Shown here piece by piece: positions 6,197-12,490 of a stretch of DNA of 12,490 nucleotides (its first letter is position 1; each line of letters opens with the position of its first letter). A program made the position numbers and the translations under genes. This stretch comes from JAOUEE01 sp051011595 (GTDB taxonomy: Bacteria; Actinomycetota; Acidimicrobiia; Acidimicrobiales; SHLQ01): assembly GCA_051011595.1 (NCBI GenBank), contig JBPCTQ010000180.1, positions 1-12,490 of the forward strand, read 5' to 3'. The notes beneath the pieces were generated by a model. The model did not search any database, was not told the origin of the DNA, and saw nothing but the letters and a program-made list of their open reading frames with translations.

Positions 6197-7591
6197 CTAG
6201 TCGATTCGTTCGAAGCGGAGCATTTCCTGGCCGAAGGGATGGCCCCAATCGCCGATGTCGTCGATGACCCAGGGCAAACCGTCGACCGCCCACTCGAAGT
6301 CGGCCAGGCGGTAGTGGTAGGGATCACGATCGGGATGGGTAACCGTCTTCACATGGGTGAGCGGCTCGTCGACCGGGTGATCATCGGGGCAACGGAAGAA
6401 GGTGGCGTAGAACGACGTACCCGGGCCCATCACCCCGGCGGTGCGCGTGAGACAGCGGCGGATGTGGTTCAGCGGTAGGTGGGTGAACACCGACTGGGCC
6501 AGGGCCACGTCGAAGCTCACCCCGAATCCGGTGGCATCGAAGTCGTCGGTGCAGAAGAGGTTCTCGGCCGGCAACTTGCCGCTCAGGTCGGCGGCCGGGA
6601 TCTCGATTTCGAGCCCGGCACGGAGCAGGTCGTCGTTGACGTCGATGCCGTAGTAGCAGCCCTCGTCGAGGTAACGAACGAAGCGCACCCCACCACGTAA
6701 CGACCCGCAGCCGATGTCGAGCAGTCGATGGCTGCGGCGCAGGCCCCGGTCACGGAGAAAACGGAACTGGTGGCCACCCAGGCGCTGCCAGCTGCCGCCG
6801 ACGAACTGGCGATGGGCCCCCCGATCGAGCTCGGATTGGTCGAAACGGCGGGTGTAGTAGGTGTTGGGAGCCTCGTCGCCGGCGCCCGCCGTGACTGCTG
6901 GCGGTTGCACCGCGGCCGCTCGGGTGCGGACGTCGACCGTGCCGTCGAGGCGGGCCGCCATGAACCACTGCTGGCGAGGGTGGGGCCAATCGAGCCGGGC
7001 CACCTGCAGTCCCGCGGTGGTGGCCATGGCCACCACTTCGTCCCACTCGTAGGCCACGTTGCCCGGGTACCGCCAGCCCGACTCATCGCCGCCTCGGGGC
7101 AGGGGGTGTTTGCTCTGCGAGCGATAGGGATAGAAGGTCGCCACCAGGACCCCGTCGTCGGCCAGGCCGTCGGCCACCTCACCCAGCAGAGTGGCGGCGT
7201 CGTCGGCGAAGGTGTGCGAGAAGATGCTCTGGGCGAGCACGTAGTCGAAGCGGGTGTCGAACCGGCTGACGCCATAGTCGGTCTCGTGGCGGAACACGGG
7301 TCGACGGAGCTTGACGAACTCCTCACCCAGCTCTTCGTCGACGGCGGCCTGGACGACCCAGGCCTCGGGTTCGAGCCCGTGGTAGCGCCCCGGCTCCAGG
7401 TAGCTCAACAACATGCGGCCGGCCCGCAGGGAGCCGCACCCGACGTCGCACAGGTTGTGGTGCTCGCGCAGTCCCACCGCCAACAGCAACGACAGCTGCA
7501 GCCCACCGAGCAGGTCGTAGTCCTGGGCCGGGCCCACATAGGCCCGGTAGTGATGCGAACCGGGCCGCTCGCCTTCGCCTTTGTCCACCAT
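6197..7591 (-). CDS. Tandem two-domain class I SAM-dependent methyltransferase
   Basis: The 464-residue protein contains two class I methyltransferase domains in a row. Each has a near-identical SAM-binding motif I: LCDVGCGSLRAGRML (47-61) and LLDIGCGSLRGGVRF (290-304). Each is followed by a Y(H/Y)G(L/I) strand (70-73, 313-316) and a motif near the second-substrate side, FDYVLAQSIFSH (115-126) and FDVALAQSVFTH (360-371). A Pro/Ala-rich linker at about 225-243 separates them. The domains have diverged: the acidic end of beta2 is E74 in the first copy and D317 in the second. No membrane segment or signal peptide is visible, so it is cytosolic. The substrate is unknown. It lies 39 nt after atpC on the same strand and may be read through from the ATP synthase operon, or use its own TAGGCT box 9 nt before the ATG. 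A functional link to ATP synthase is not implied. Confidence 0.9.
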   Translation of the reverse strand: MVDKGEGERPGSHHYRAYVGPAQDYDLLGGLQLSLLLAVGLREHHNLCDVGCGSLRAGRMLLSYLEPGRYHGLEPEAWVVQAAVDEELGEEFVKLRRPVFRHETDYGVSRFDTRFDYVLAQSIFSHTFADDAATLLGEVADGLADDGVLVATFYPYRSQSKHPLPRGGDESGWRYPGNVAYEWDEVVAMATTAGLQVARLDWPHPRQQWFMAARLDGTVDVRTRAAAVQPPAVTAGAGDEAPNTYYTRRFDQSELDRGAHRQFVGGSWQRLGGHQFRFLRDRGLRRSHRLLDIGCGSLRGGVRFVRYLDEGCYYGIDVNDDLLRAGLEIEIPAADLSGKLPAENLFCTDDFDATGFGVSFDVALAQSVFTHLPLNHIRRCLTRTAGVMGPGTSFYATFFRCPDDHPVDEPLTHVKTVTHPDRDPYHYRLADFEWAVDGLPWVIDDIGDWGHPFGQEMLRFERID

Positions 7592-7600
7592 GCCGAGCCG

Positions 7601-7606
7601 AGCCTA
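7601..7606 (-). promoter_or_regulatory. Possible -10 box before the methyltransferase gene
   Basis: On the minus strand TAGGCT is followed by 9 nt and then the ATG at 7591, giving a predicted leader of about 2-3 nt. The hexamer is identical to the one before the sulfatase-like gene. The spacing is looser than at the other genes and no -35 element is evident, so read-through from atpC remains an equal alternative. Confidence 0.27.
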
Positions 7607-7630
7607 CAAGGCCCTCGCGGCCGGTGATCG

Positions 7631-8038
7631 TCAGTGGTCGGTCACCGATTCACCGGTGGCCACCGATACACGGACCGCGGCTCGACGGGCGGCCGCCACC
7701 GCCTCGGCATCGTCGGCGTCGCTGTCGATGGCCTGGTCGGCCCGAGTACGGGCCTGCCGGGCCCGCTCCACGTCGATGTCGTCTTTGTGCTCGGACACAT
7801 CGGAGAGGATGGTGACCTTGTCGCGCGCCACCTGCACGAATCCCGAATGCACGGCGAAGGTGTCGTCGCTGTCGGTGGCGACCACCTTGGCCTCCCACAC
7901 CTGGAGCACACCCACGAAGGGCACGTGCCCGGACTGGAAGGCGATGTCGCCCCCACCCACGGTGCGACAGATGACCAGATCGGCCTCACCTGAGTAGGTG
8001 ACCCGTTCGGGAGAGACGACTTCGACCTGCAGTGGCAT
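7631..8038 (-). CDS. atpC: F1F0 ATP synthase epsilon subunit
   Basis: The 135-residue epsilon subunit forms part of the F1 central stalk. It couples rotation to catalysis and can restrain ATP hydrolysis. The N-terminal beta-sandwich is recognisable by MPLQVEVVSPERVTYSGEAD (1-20), the conserved IAFQSGHVPFVGVLQ (32-46) and FAVHSGFVQVARDKVTILSD (61-80). A helical C-terminal region (about 87-123, ERARQAR...AEAVAAARRAAVR) is retained, so the inhibitory helix pair is probably present. The ATG is 3 nt after the atpD stop, with AGGA 7 nt upstream inside the end of atpD, so translation is coupled. It is the last ATP synthase gene on this side. Length and composition are normal. Confidence 0.96.
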   Translation of the reverse strand: MPLQVEVVSPERVTYSGEADLVICRTVGGGDIAFQSGHVPFVGVLQVWEAKVVATDSDDTFAVHSGFVQVARDKVTILSDVSEHKDDIDVERARQARTRADQAIDSDADDAEAVAAARRAAVRVSVATGESVTDH

Positions 8039-8041
8039 CGA

Positions 8042-9463
8042 TCAGTCCTGGAGCTCGGCGGCCTTGCGCTCGGCTTCTTCGGCGCCGCCGACCATGAAGA
8101 ACGCCTGCTCGGGCAGATGGTCGAGGTCGCCGCTGGTGAGGGCGTCGAAGGACTCGACGGTGTCTTCCACCGACGAGAACACGCCGTCCATACCGGTGAA
8201 GACCTTGGCCACGTACATGGGCTGGGACAAGAACTTCTGGATCTTGCGAGCCCGGTCGACGGTGACCCGATCCTCTTCGGTGAGCTCGTCGAGGCCGAGG
8301 ATGGCGATGATGTCCTGGAGCTCCTTGTACCGCTGGAGGATCTCCTGCACCCGGCGGGCCACGTTGTAGTGACGGTCGCCGACCACCTCGGGAGTGAGGA
8401 TGGTGGAGGTCGACGACAGCGGATCGACCGCGGGGTAGATACCCAGCGACGCGATGTCGCGGCTCAACTCGGTGGTGCCGTCGAAGTGGGTGAACGAGGT
8501 GAACGGCGCCGGTTCGGTGTAGTCGTCGGCCGGCACGTACACGGCCTGCAACGAGGTGATCGACTTGCCCCGGGTGGAGGTGATGCGCTCCTGGAGTTCA
8601 CCCATCTCGTCGGCCAGGGTGGGCTGGTACCCCACCGCCGAAGGCATACGGCCCAACAGGGTCGACACCTCGGACCCGGCCTGCACGAAACGGAAGATGT
8701 TGTCGACGAACAACAACACGTCCTGGTTCTGCACGTCGCGGAAGTACTCGGCCATGGTCACACCGGCCAGGGCGACCCGCAGGCGCACCCCCGGCGGCTC
8801 GTCCATCTGGCCGAACACCAGCGCGGCCTTGTCGAGCACACCCGACTCTTCCATTTCGAGGAACAGGTCGGTGCCTTCACGGGTGCGCTCGCCGACGCCG
8901 GCGAACACCGAACGGCCGCCGTGCTGGGTGGCCACCCGGTTGATCATCTCGGTGATGAGCACGGTCTTGCCCACACCCGCACCACCGAACAGGCCGATCT
9001 TGCCACCTTCCTTGTAGGGGGTGAGCAGATCGATCACCTTGATGCCGGTCTCGAACATCTTGGCCGACGGTTCGAGCGAGTCGAACGAAGGGGCGGGCCG
9101 GTGGATGTCCCACCGCTCGTCGACCTCGACGTCGTCGCTGTCGAGGCAATCACCCATCACGTTCCAGACGTGACCGAGGGTGGCGTCGCCCACGGGGACT
9201 CGCATGCCGTGGCCGGTGTTGGTGACCAGGGCACCTCGGGTGAGCCCATCGGTGGGCTTGAGGGCAATGGCCCGCACCCGGCTGTTGCCGATCTGCTGGG
9301 CGACCTCGGCCGGCACGACGGTCTCGACACCGTCGAGGGTGAGGGAGAACTCGATCTGGGCGTTGATCTCCGGGAGCGCCCCCTGGGGGAACTCCACGTC
9401 GACCACCGGGCCGGCGATGCCGACAACCCGGCCGAGTTTGGTTTCGGTTTCGGTGACGGTCAT
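8042..9463 (-). CDS. atpD: F1F0 ATP synthase beta subunit (catalytic)
   Basis: The 473-residue catalytic F1 subunit makes ATP from ADP and phosphate, three copies per enzyme, on the cytoplasmic side of the membrane. The P-loop is GGAGVGKT (160-167). GERTREG (191-197) contains the catalytic glutamate, VFGQMDEPPG (216-225) is typical, and VLLFVDNIFR (249-258) is Walker B. The C-terminal DELTEED (392-398) is the counterpart of the DELSEED lever that touches gamma. The start is fixed by a 4-nt ATGA overlap with the end of atpG and by the usual N-terminal beta-barrel sequence GRVVGIAGPVVDVEF (11-25). AGGAG lies about 11 nt upstream. No key residue is missing. Confidence 0.98.
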   Translation of the reverse strand: MTVTETETKLGRVVGIAGPVVDVEFPQGALPEINAQIEFSLTLDGVETVVPAEVAQQIGNSRVRAIALKPTDGLTRGALVTNTGHGMRVPVGDATLGHVWNVMGDCLDSDDVEVDERWDIHRPAPSFDSLEPSAKMFETGIKVIDLLTPYKEGGKIGLFGGAGVGKTVLITEMINRVATQHGGRSVFAGVGERTREGTDLFLEMEESGVLDKAALVFGQMDEPPGVRLRVALAGVTMAEYFRDVQNQDVLLFVDNIFRFVQAGSEVSTLLGRMPSAVGYQPTLADEMGELQERITSTRGKSITSLQAVYVPADDYTEPAPFTSFTHFDGTTELSRDIASLGIYPAVDPLSSTSTILTPEVVGDRHYNVARRVQEILQRYKELQDIIAILGLDELTEEDRVTVDRARKIQKFLSQPMYVAKVFTGMDGVFSSVEDTVESFDALTSGDLDHLPEQAFFMVGGAEEAERKAAELQD

Positions 9464-10419
9464 GGGGTCGAGGTCTCCTCGAGAGTCAGGTTGGTGAGCA
9501 GTTGTTCGATCGGCACTTCTTCGTCCTCGCCGCCCAGGGCCTCGGCCCCGCCGACGATCTCCATGATCTCGGTGGTGATGGCTTCCTGGCGGGCCTGGTT
9601 CATTTCGCGACTGAGTTTGGTGATGAGCTCTTCGGCGTTGTCGGTGGCCGACTTCATGGCCCGCTGCCGGTTGGCGTGTTCGGAGGCGGCGGACTCGAGC
9701 AAGGCGCCGAAGAGGCGGGCCTCGACGTAGCGGGGCAGCAACGACTCGAGCACACCACTGGGTGACGGTTCGAACTCGAACGAGGCCAGTGCTGCGGCGT
9801 CGCCGCTACCTTCGGTGGCCATCGTTTCGGTGCTCTCGAGGGGCAGGAAACGCCGGACCGCCACCTTCTGGGAGCCCATGGTGATGAACTCGGTGTAGAT
9901 CAACTCGACCCGGTCGATGGTGCCGTCGGTGAAGGCGGCCATCACTTCGTCGGCCACGAGGCGGGCGTCGTCGTAGGTGGGGGTGTCGCTGATGCCCTCG
10001 TAGTGGGCGTCGATGCGGTAGTTGCGGAAGCGGAAGTAGTCGCCGGCCTTCTTGCCGATGAGGAACAGCGAGTAGTCGGCCCCGTCGGTCTGGGCGCCCA
10101 TGATCTGCTTCTCGGCCGCCCGGATCACCTGTCCGTTGTAGGGGCCGGCCAGCCCGCGGTCGGAGCTGATGATGATGAAACCGACCCGGTCGACGGACTC
10201 GGGTTCACGCAGCAGCGGGTGCGACGCGTCGGCGCCGGCCGCGGCCAGGTTCTCGATCACGGTGGTGATCTGCTCGGCGTAGGGCTTGGCCTCGTTGGCC
10301 CGCTGCATGGCCTTCACCACGCGGGTGGCGGCGATGAGCTCCATGGCGCGCGTGATCTTCTTGGTGTTCTGCACACTGCCGATGCGGCGCTTGAGCTCTC
10401 GCTCCTTTGCTCCCGGCAC
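9460..10419 (-). CDS. atpG: F1F0 ATP synthase gamma subunit with acidic C-terminal tail
   Basis: The 319-residue gamma subunit is the rotating shaft of F1. The N-terminal helix has the family pattern KRRIGSVQNTKKITRAMELIA (10-30), the Rossmann-like middle has FIIISSDRGLAGPYN (81-95), and the C-terminal helix has ATDNAEELITKLSREMNQAR (258-277) and ITTEIMEIVGGAEAL (281-295). Gamma subunits usually end about there. This one continues for roughly 23 residues (297-319) with seven acidic and no basic residues. The start is GTG at 10419, 3 nt after the atpA stop. AGAGGA about 10 nt upstream within the end of atpA is a good ribosome-binding site. The gene overlaps atpD by 4 nt. Confidence 0.97.
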   Translation of the reverse strand: MPGAKERELKRRIGSVQNTKKITRAMELIAATRVVKAMQRANEAKPYAEQITTVIENLAAAGADASHPLLREPESVDRVGFIIISSDRGLAGPYNGQVIRAAEKQIMGAQTDGADYSLFLIGKKAGDYFRFRNYRIDAHYEGISDTPTYDDARLVADEVMAAFTDGTIDRVELIYTEFITMGSQKVAVRRFLPLESTETMATEGSGDAAALASFEFEPSPSGVLESLLPRYVEARLFGALLESAASEHANRQRAMKSATDNAEELITKLSREMNQARQEAITTEIMEIVGGAEALGGEDEEVPIEQLLTNLTLEETSTP

Positions 10420-10422
10420 GGA

Positions 10423-12048
10423 TCAGGCGTCCTCTCGCGTGATGTCTTCTTCGGGCAGGGTGGTGTCGGCATCGACGAGGCTGGTGGTGGCCGCTCCGGG
10501 GTCGACGGCGTCGGGCTCGTGACCTTCGACCGGAGCGGTGGGGGTGAACTGTGCGGTGAAGGCGGCCACGGCCTCGTCGAAGGCGTCTTCGTCGCCGATG
10601 GCCCCGCTGGAGCGGATGCCGTCGAGGACCTCGGAGTGGCGGGTGCCGAACCATTCCAGCAACTCGGTCTCGTAGCGGGCCACGTCCTCCACGGGAACAC
10701 CGTCGAGGTGGCCGCGGGTACCGGCCCACAACGACACGGTCTGGTCGGCCACGACCATGGGGCTGTTGATGCCCTGCTTCAGCAGCTCGGTGAGGCGATA
10801 ACCACGGTCGAGCTGGGCCTGGGACACGGCATCGAGATCGGACCCGAAGGCGGCGAAGGACTCCAGCTCGCGGAACTGCTGCAGATCGGCCTTGAGGGTG
10901 CCCACCGCCGCCTTCATGGCCTTGACCTGCGCGGCCGAACCCACTCGGGACACCGAGATGCCCACGTCGATGGCGGGCCGCACACCGGACTTGAACAGAT
11001 CGTCCTGGAGGAAGATCTGGCCGTCGGTGATCGAGATCACGTTGGTGGGGATGAACGCCGACACGTCGCCGGCCTTGGTCTCGATGATGGGCAGGGCGGT
11101 GAGCGAGCCGGCGCCGTTCTCGTCGGACAGCTTGGCCGCCCGTTCGAGTAGGCGGCTGTGCAGGTAGAACACGTCGCCGGGGTAGGCCTCACGACCGGGC
11201 GGGCGACGCAGTAACAGCGACATCTGGCGGTAGGCCTCGGCCTGCTTGGAAAGATCGTCGTAGACGGCCAGGGCGTGTTCGCCCGTTTCCATCCAGTGCT
11301 GGCCCATGGCACAACCGGCGGAGGGCGCGATGTACTGGAGGGGCGCCGGGTCAGAGGCCGGCGCCACCACGATCACCGTGTATTCGAGCGCCCCGAACTC
11401 CTCGAGCACCGACACCGTCTGGGCCACCGTGGACGCCTTCTGACCAATGGCCACGTAGACGCACTTCACCCCCAGGCCCTTCTGGTTGATGATGGCGTCG
11501 ATCCCGATGGTGGTCTTGCCCGTCTTGCGGTCGCCGATGATCAGCTCGCGCTGACCGCGTCCGATCGGGATGAGCGAGTCGATGGCCTTGATGCCGGTCT
11601 GCATGGGCTCGTGCACCGGTTGACGGCCGGTGATACCGGGCGCCTGCACCTCCATACGACGCAACGTGACGTTGGTGAGCGGACCTTTGCCGTCGACCGG
11701 CTCACCCAGCGGGTTCACCACTCGACCGAGCAGGCCGTCGCCCACCGGCACCGAGAGGATGTCGCCGGTGGCGCGCACCGTCTGGCCTTCGTCGATGCCG
11801 TCGGTGGATCCCAACACCACCGAACCGATCGATTCTTCGTCGAGGTTGAGCGCCAGGCCGATGGTGCCGTTCTCGAACTCGAGCATCTCGTTGACCGAGG
11901 CGTCGGGTAGGCCCGACACGCGGGCGATGCCATCGCCGACCTCGAGGATGCGGCCCACCTGGGTGGCCTCGACCGACGGGGTGAACCCTTCGAGGTTCTT
12001 CTGCAGCGCTGCGGTGATGTCCGCAGTGTTGATCGTGAGATCCGACAT
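10423..12048 (-). CDS. atpA: F1F0 ATP synthase alpha subunit with acidic C-terminal extension
   Basis: The 541-residue alpha subunit is the non-catalytic nucleotide-binding F1 subunit. It has the P-loop GDRKTGKT (172-179), AIGQKASTVAQ (200-210), ALAVYDDLSKQAEAYRQMSLL (259-279) and the arginine-finger segment SVSRVGSAAQ (366-375, R368). The usual core ends near AFTAQF (496-501). About 40 further residues follow (502-541) with eleven acidic and one Arg residue, which recalls the C-terminal extension of mycobacterial alpha subunits. I chose the ATG at 12048 because MSDLTINTADIT is a normal AtpA N-terminus. An upstream in-frame ATG at 12204 would add 52 residues that overlap atpH and do not resemble the family. 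The ribosome-binding site is weak. The start is 43 nt after the atpH stop. Confidence 0.98.
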   Translation of the reverse strand: MSDLTINTADITAALQKNLEGFTPSVEATQVGRILEVGDGIARVSGLPDASVNEMLEFENGTIGLALNLDEESIGSVVLGSTDGIDEGQTVRATGDILSVPVGDGLLGRVVNPLGEPVDGKGPLTNVTLRRMEVQAPGITGRQPVHEPMQTGIKAIDSLIPIGRGQRELIIGDRKTGKTTIGIDAIINQKGLGVKCVYVAIGQKASTVAQTVSVLEEFGALEYTVIVVAPASDPAPLQYIAPSAGCAMGQHWMETGEHALAVYDDLSKQAEAYRQMSLLLRRPPGREAYPGDVFYLHSRLLERAAKLSDENGAGSLTALPIIETKAGDVSAFIPTNVISITDGQIFLQDDLFKSGVRPAIDVGISVSRVGSAAQVKAMKAAVGTLKADLQQFRELESFAAFGSDLDAVSQAQLDRGYRLTELLKQGINSPMVVADQTVSLWAGTRGHLDGVPVEDVARYETELLEWFGTRHSEVLDGIRSSGAIGDEDAFDEAVAAFTAQFTPTAPVEGHEPDAVDPGAATTSLVDADTTLPEEDITREDA

Positions 12049-12091
12049 GAGCGTGCGCTTTCGTTTCGAAATTGGTGTGCGGGTGGAGTAC

Positions 12092-12490
12092 TTAGGACGC
12101 GATGGCGTCTCGCATCTGCGAGAGCTTGCGACGGAGCGAGCCGTCGATGACGGTGTCGCCGATCTGGGTGACGATGCCGCCCACCACGGTGGGATCGATG
12201 ACAACCTTGACGTCGACCTCCGAACCGGTGGAGCGAGCCAGTGACGCGGCCAGGCGGCTGACCTGGTCGGCCGACAGGGGAACGGCCGACCGGACCTCGG
12301 CCAGTTGGCGACCGCTCGATGCTGCCGAACGACTGGCGGCGGCCCGGGCGATGGCGCCCAGCTCCGACGATCGGCCGGCAGCGACGATCAGCGAGACGAC
12401 ACCGCGGGCCGCGTCGGACGCCCGGTCGCCCAGGATGTCCTCCACGATCTGTTGGCGCCGTTCGACCGGCACGGTGCGGTCGTTGAGGGC
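12092..12490 (-). CDS. atpH: F1F0 ATP synthase delta subunit, 5' end cut by window
   Basis: The last 132 residues of the delta subunit, part of the peripheral stalk that holds F1 against the membrane part, are visible up to the TAA at 12092-12094. The frame is open through the right edge, so the GTG at 12472 is internal rather than a start. The visible part begins ALNDRTVPVERRQQIVEDIL, typical of the middle of delta. It ends with DPTVVGGIVTQIGDTVIDGS followed by LRRKLSQMRDAI, the conserved C-terminal domain that contacts alpha. Delta subunits are usually about 180 residues or more, so at least the first quarter lies outside. There is no sign of a b-delta fusion in the visible part, but the missing N-terminus prevents excluding it. 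Confidence 0.93.
   Translation of the reverse strand, partial: ALNDRTVPVERRQQIVEDILGDRASDAARGVVSLIVAAGRSSELGAIARAAASRSAASSGRQLAEVRSAVPLSADQVSRLAASLARSTGSEVDVKVVIDPTVVGGIVTQIGDTVIDGSLRRKLSQMRDAIAS

Noticed and set aside
7592..7630. Hairpin GGCC-GCGAG-GGCC followed by TTGT as terminator after atpC
   Set aside because: The stem is only 4 bp and there is no T-tract; too weak to call in DNA this rich in G and C.
8117..9730. 537-codon open frame on the plus strand
   Set aside because: It lies opposite atpD and the end of atpG, whose motifs are unmistakable. Its His/Gly/Asp-rich composition is the reverse image of high-GC coding sequence.
10003..11151. 382-codon open frame on the plus strand
   Set aside because: It is antisense to atpG and atpA, has no recognisable motif and is low in complexity; a shadow frame.
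12049..12204. Upstream in-frame ATG that would make AtpA 593 residues
   Set aside because: The extra residues overlap atpH and are a shadow of it. The family N-terminus begins at 12048.
12092..12472. GTG at 12472 as the start of atpH
   Set aside because: The upstream codons to the edge read as delta-subunit sequence and the product would be about 50 residues short, so the gene is simply cut by the window.
1..12490. CRISPR arrays, tRNA or rRNA genes, transposases, prophage or defence islands
   Set aside because: No regularly spaced repeats, tRNA-like folds, recombinase motifs or terminal inverted repeats were seen by eye. The gene content is mainly housekeeping with even base composition.

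Overview
The window is GC-rich, densely packed bacterial DNA and looks actinobacterial. The evidence is a DUF222/HNH (13E12-type) protein at the left edge, a class II (GlpX) fructose-1,6-bisphosphatase, an F1 alpha subunit with an acidic C-terminal tail, and several start codons placed 6-7 nt after a TANNNT -10 box, as in leaderless actinobacterial mRNAs. A deep-branching actinobacterial class such as Acidimicrobiia would fit, but I cannot prove the class from sequence alone. Ten protein genes are supported and two are cut by the window edges. I see no RNA genes, insertion sequences, phage genes or CRISPR arrays, and no gap over 300 bases.

Left part (1-1900, minus strand): a DUF222/HNH-endonuclease-like gene cut at its 3' end just after the first two cysteines of its HNH zinc site. 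Upstream of it is a 271-residue protein of unknown function, with an N-terminal zinc ribbon followed by two copies of a ~50-residue module. A 72-bp divergent promoter region (1901-1972) separates it from the next block.

Middle (1973-6051, plus strand): glpX, then a membrane-anchored sulfatase/alkaline-phosphatase-superfamily protein, then a PPK2-family polyphosphate:nucleotide phosphotransferase that starts 9 nt after the sulfatase stop. The sulfatase frame has no canonical start where its first membrane helix needs one. A 145-bp convergent junction with a GC-rich hairpin (6126-6148) follows.

Right part (6197-12490, minus strand): the F1 part of the ATP synthase operon, read right to left as atpH (cut), atpA, atpG, atpD, atpC, with 3-nt gaps or 4-nt overlaps from atpA to atpC. 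After atpC, 39 nt downstream, lies a protein made of two tandem SAM-methyltransferase domains. Both AtpA and AtpG carry acidic C-terminal extensions.

Most of the window is housekeeping: ATP synthesis, gluconeogenesis and polyphosphate/nucleotide energy metabolism. I do not see a clear new defence or mobile system. The points most worth a second look are the non-canonical start of the sulfatase-like gene, the repeated leaderless promoter pattern, the double methyltransferase, the duplicated module behind a zinc ribbon, and the tails on AtpA and AtpG.
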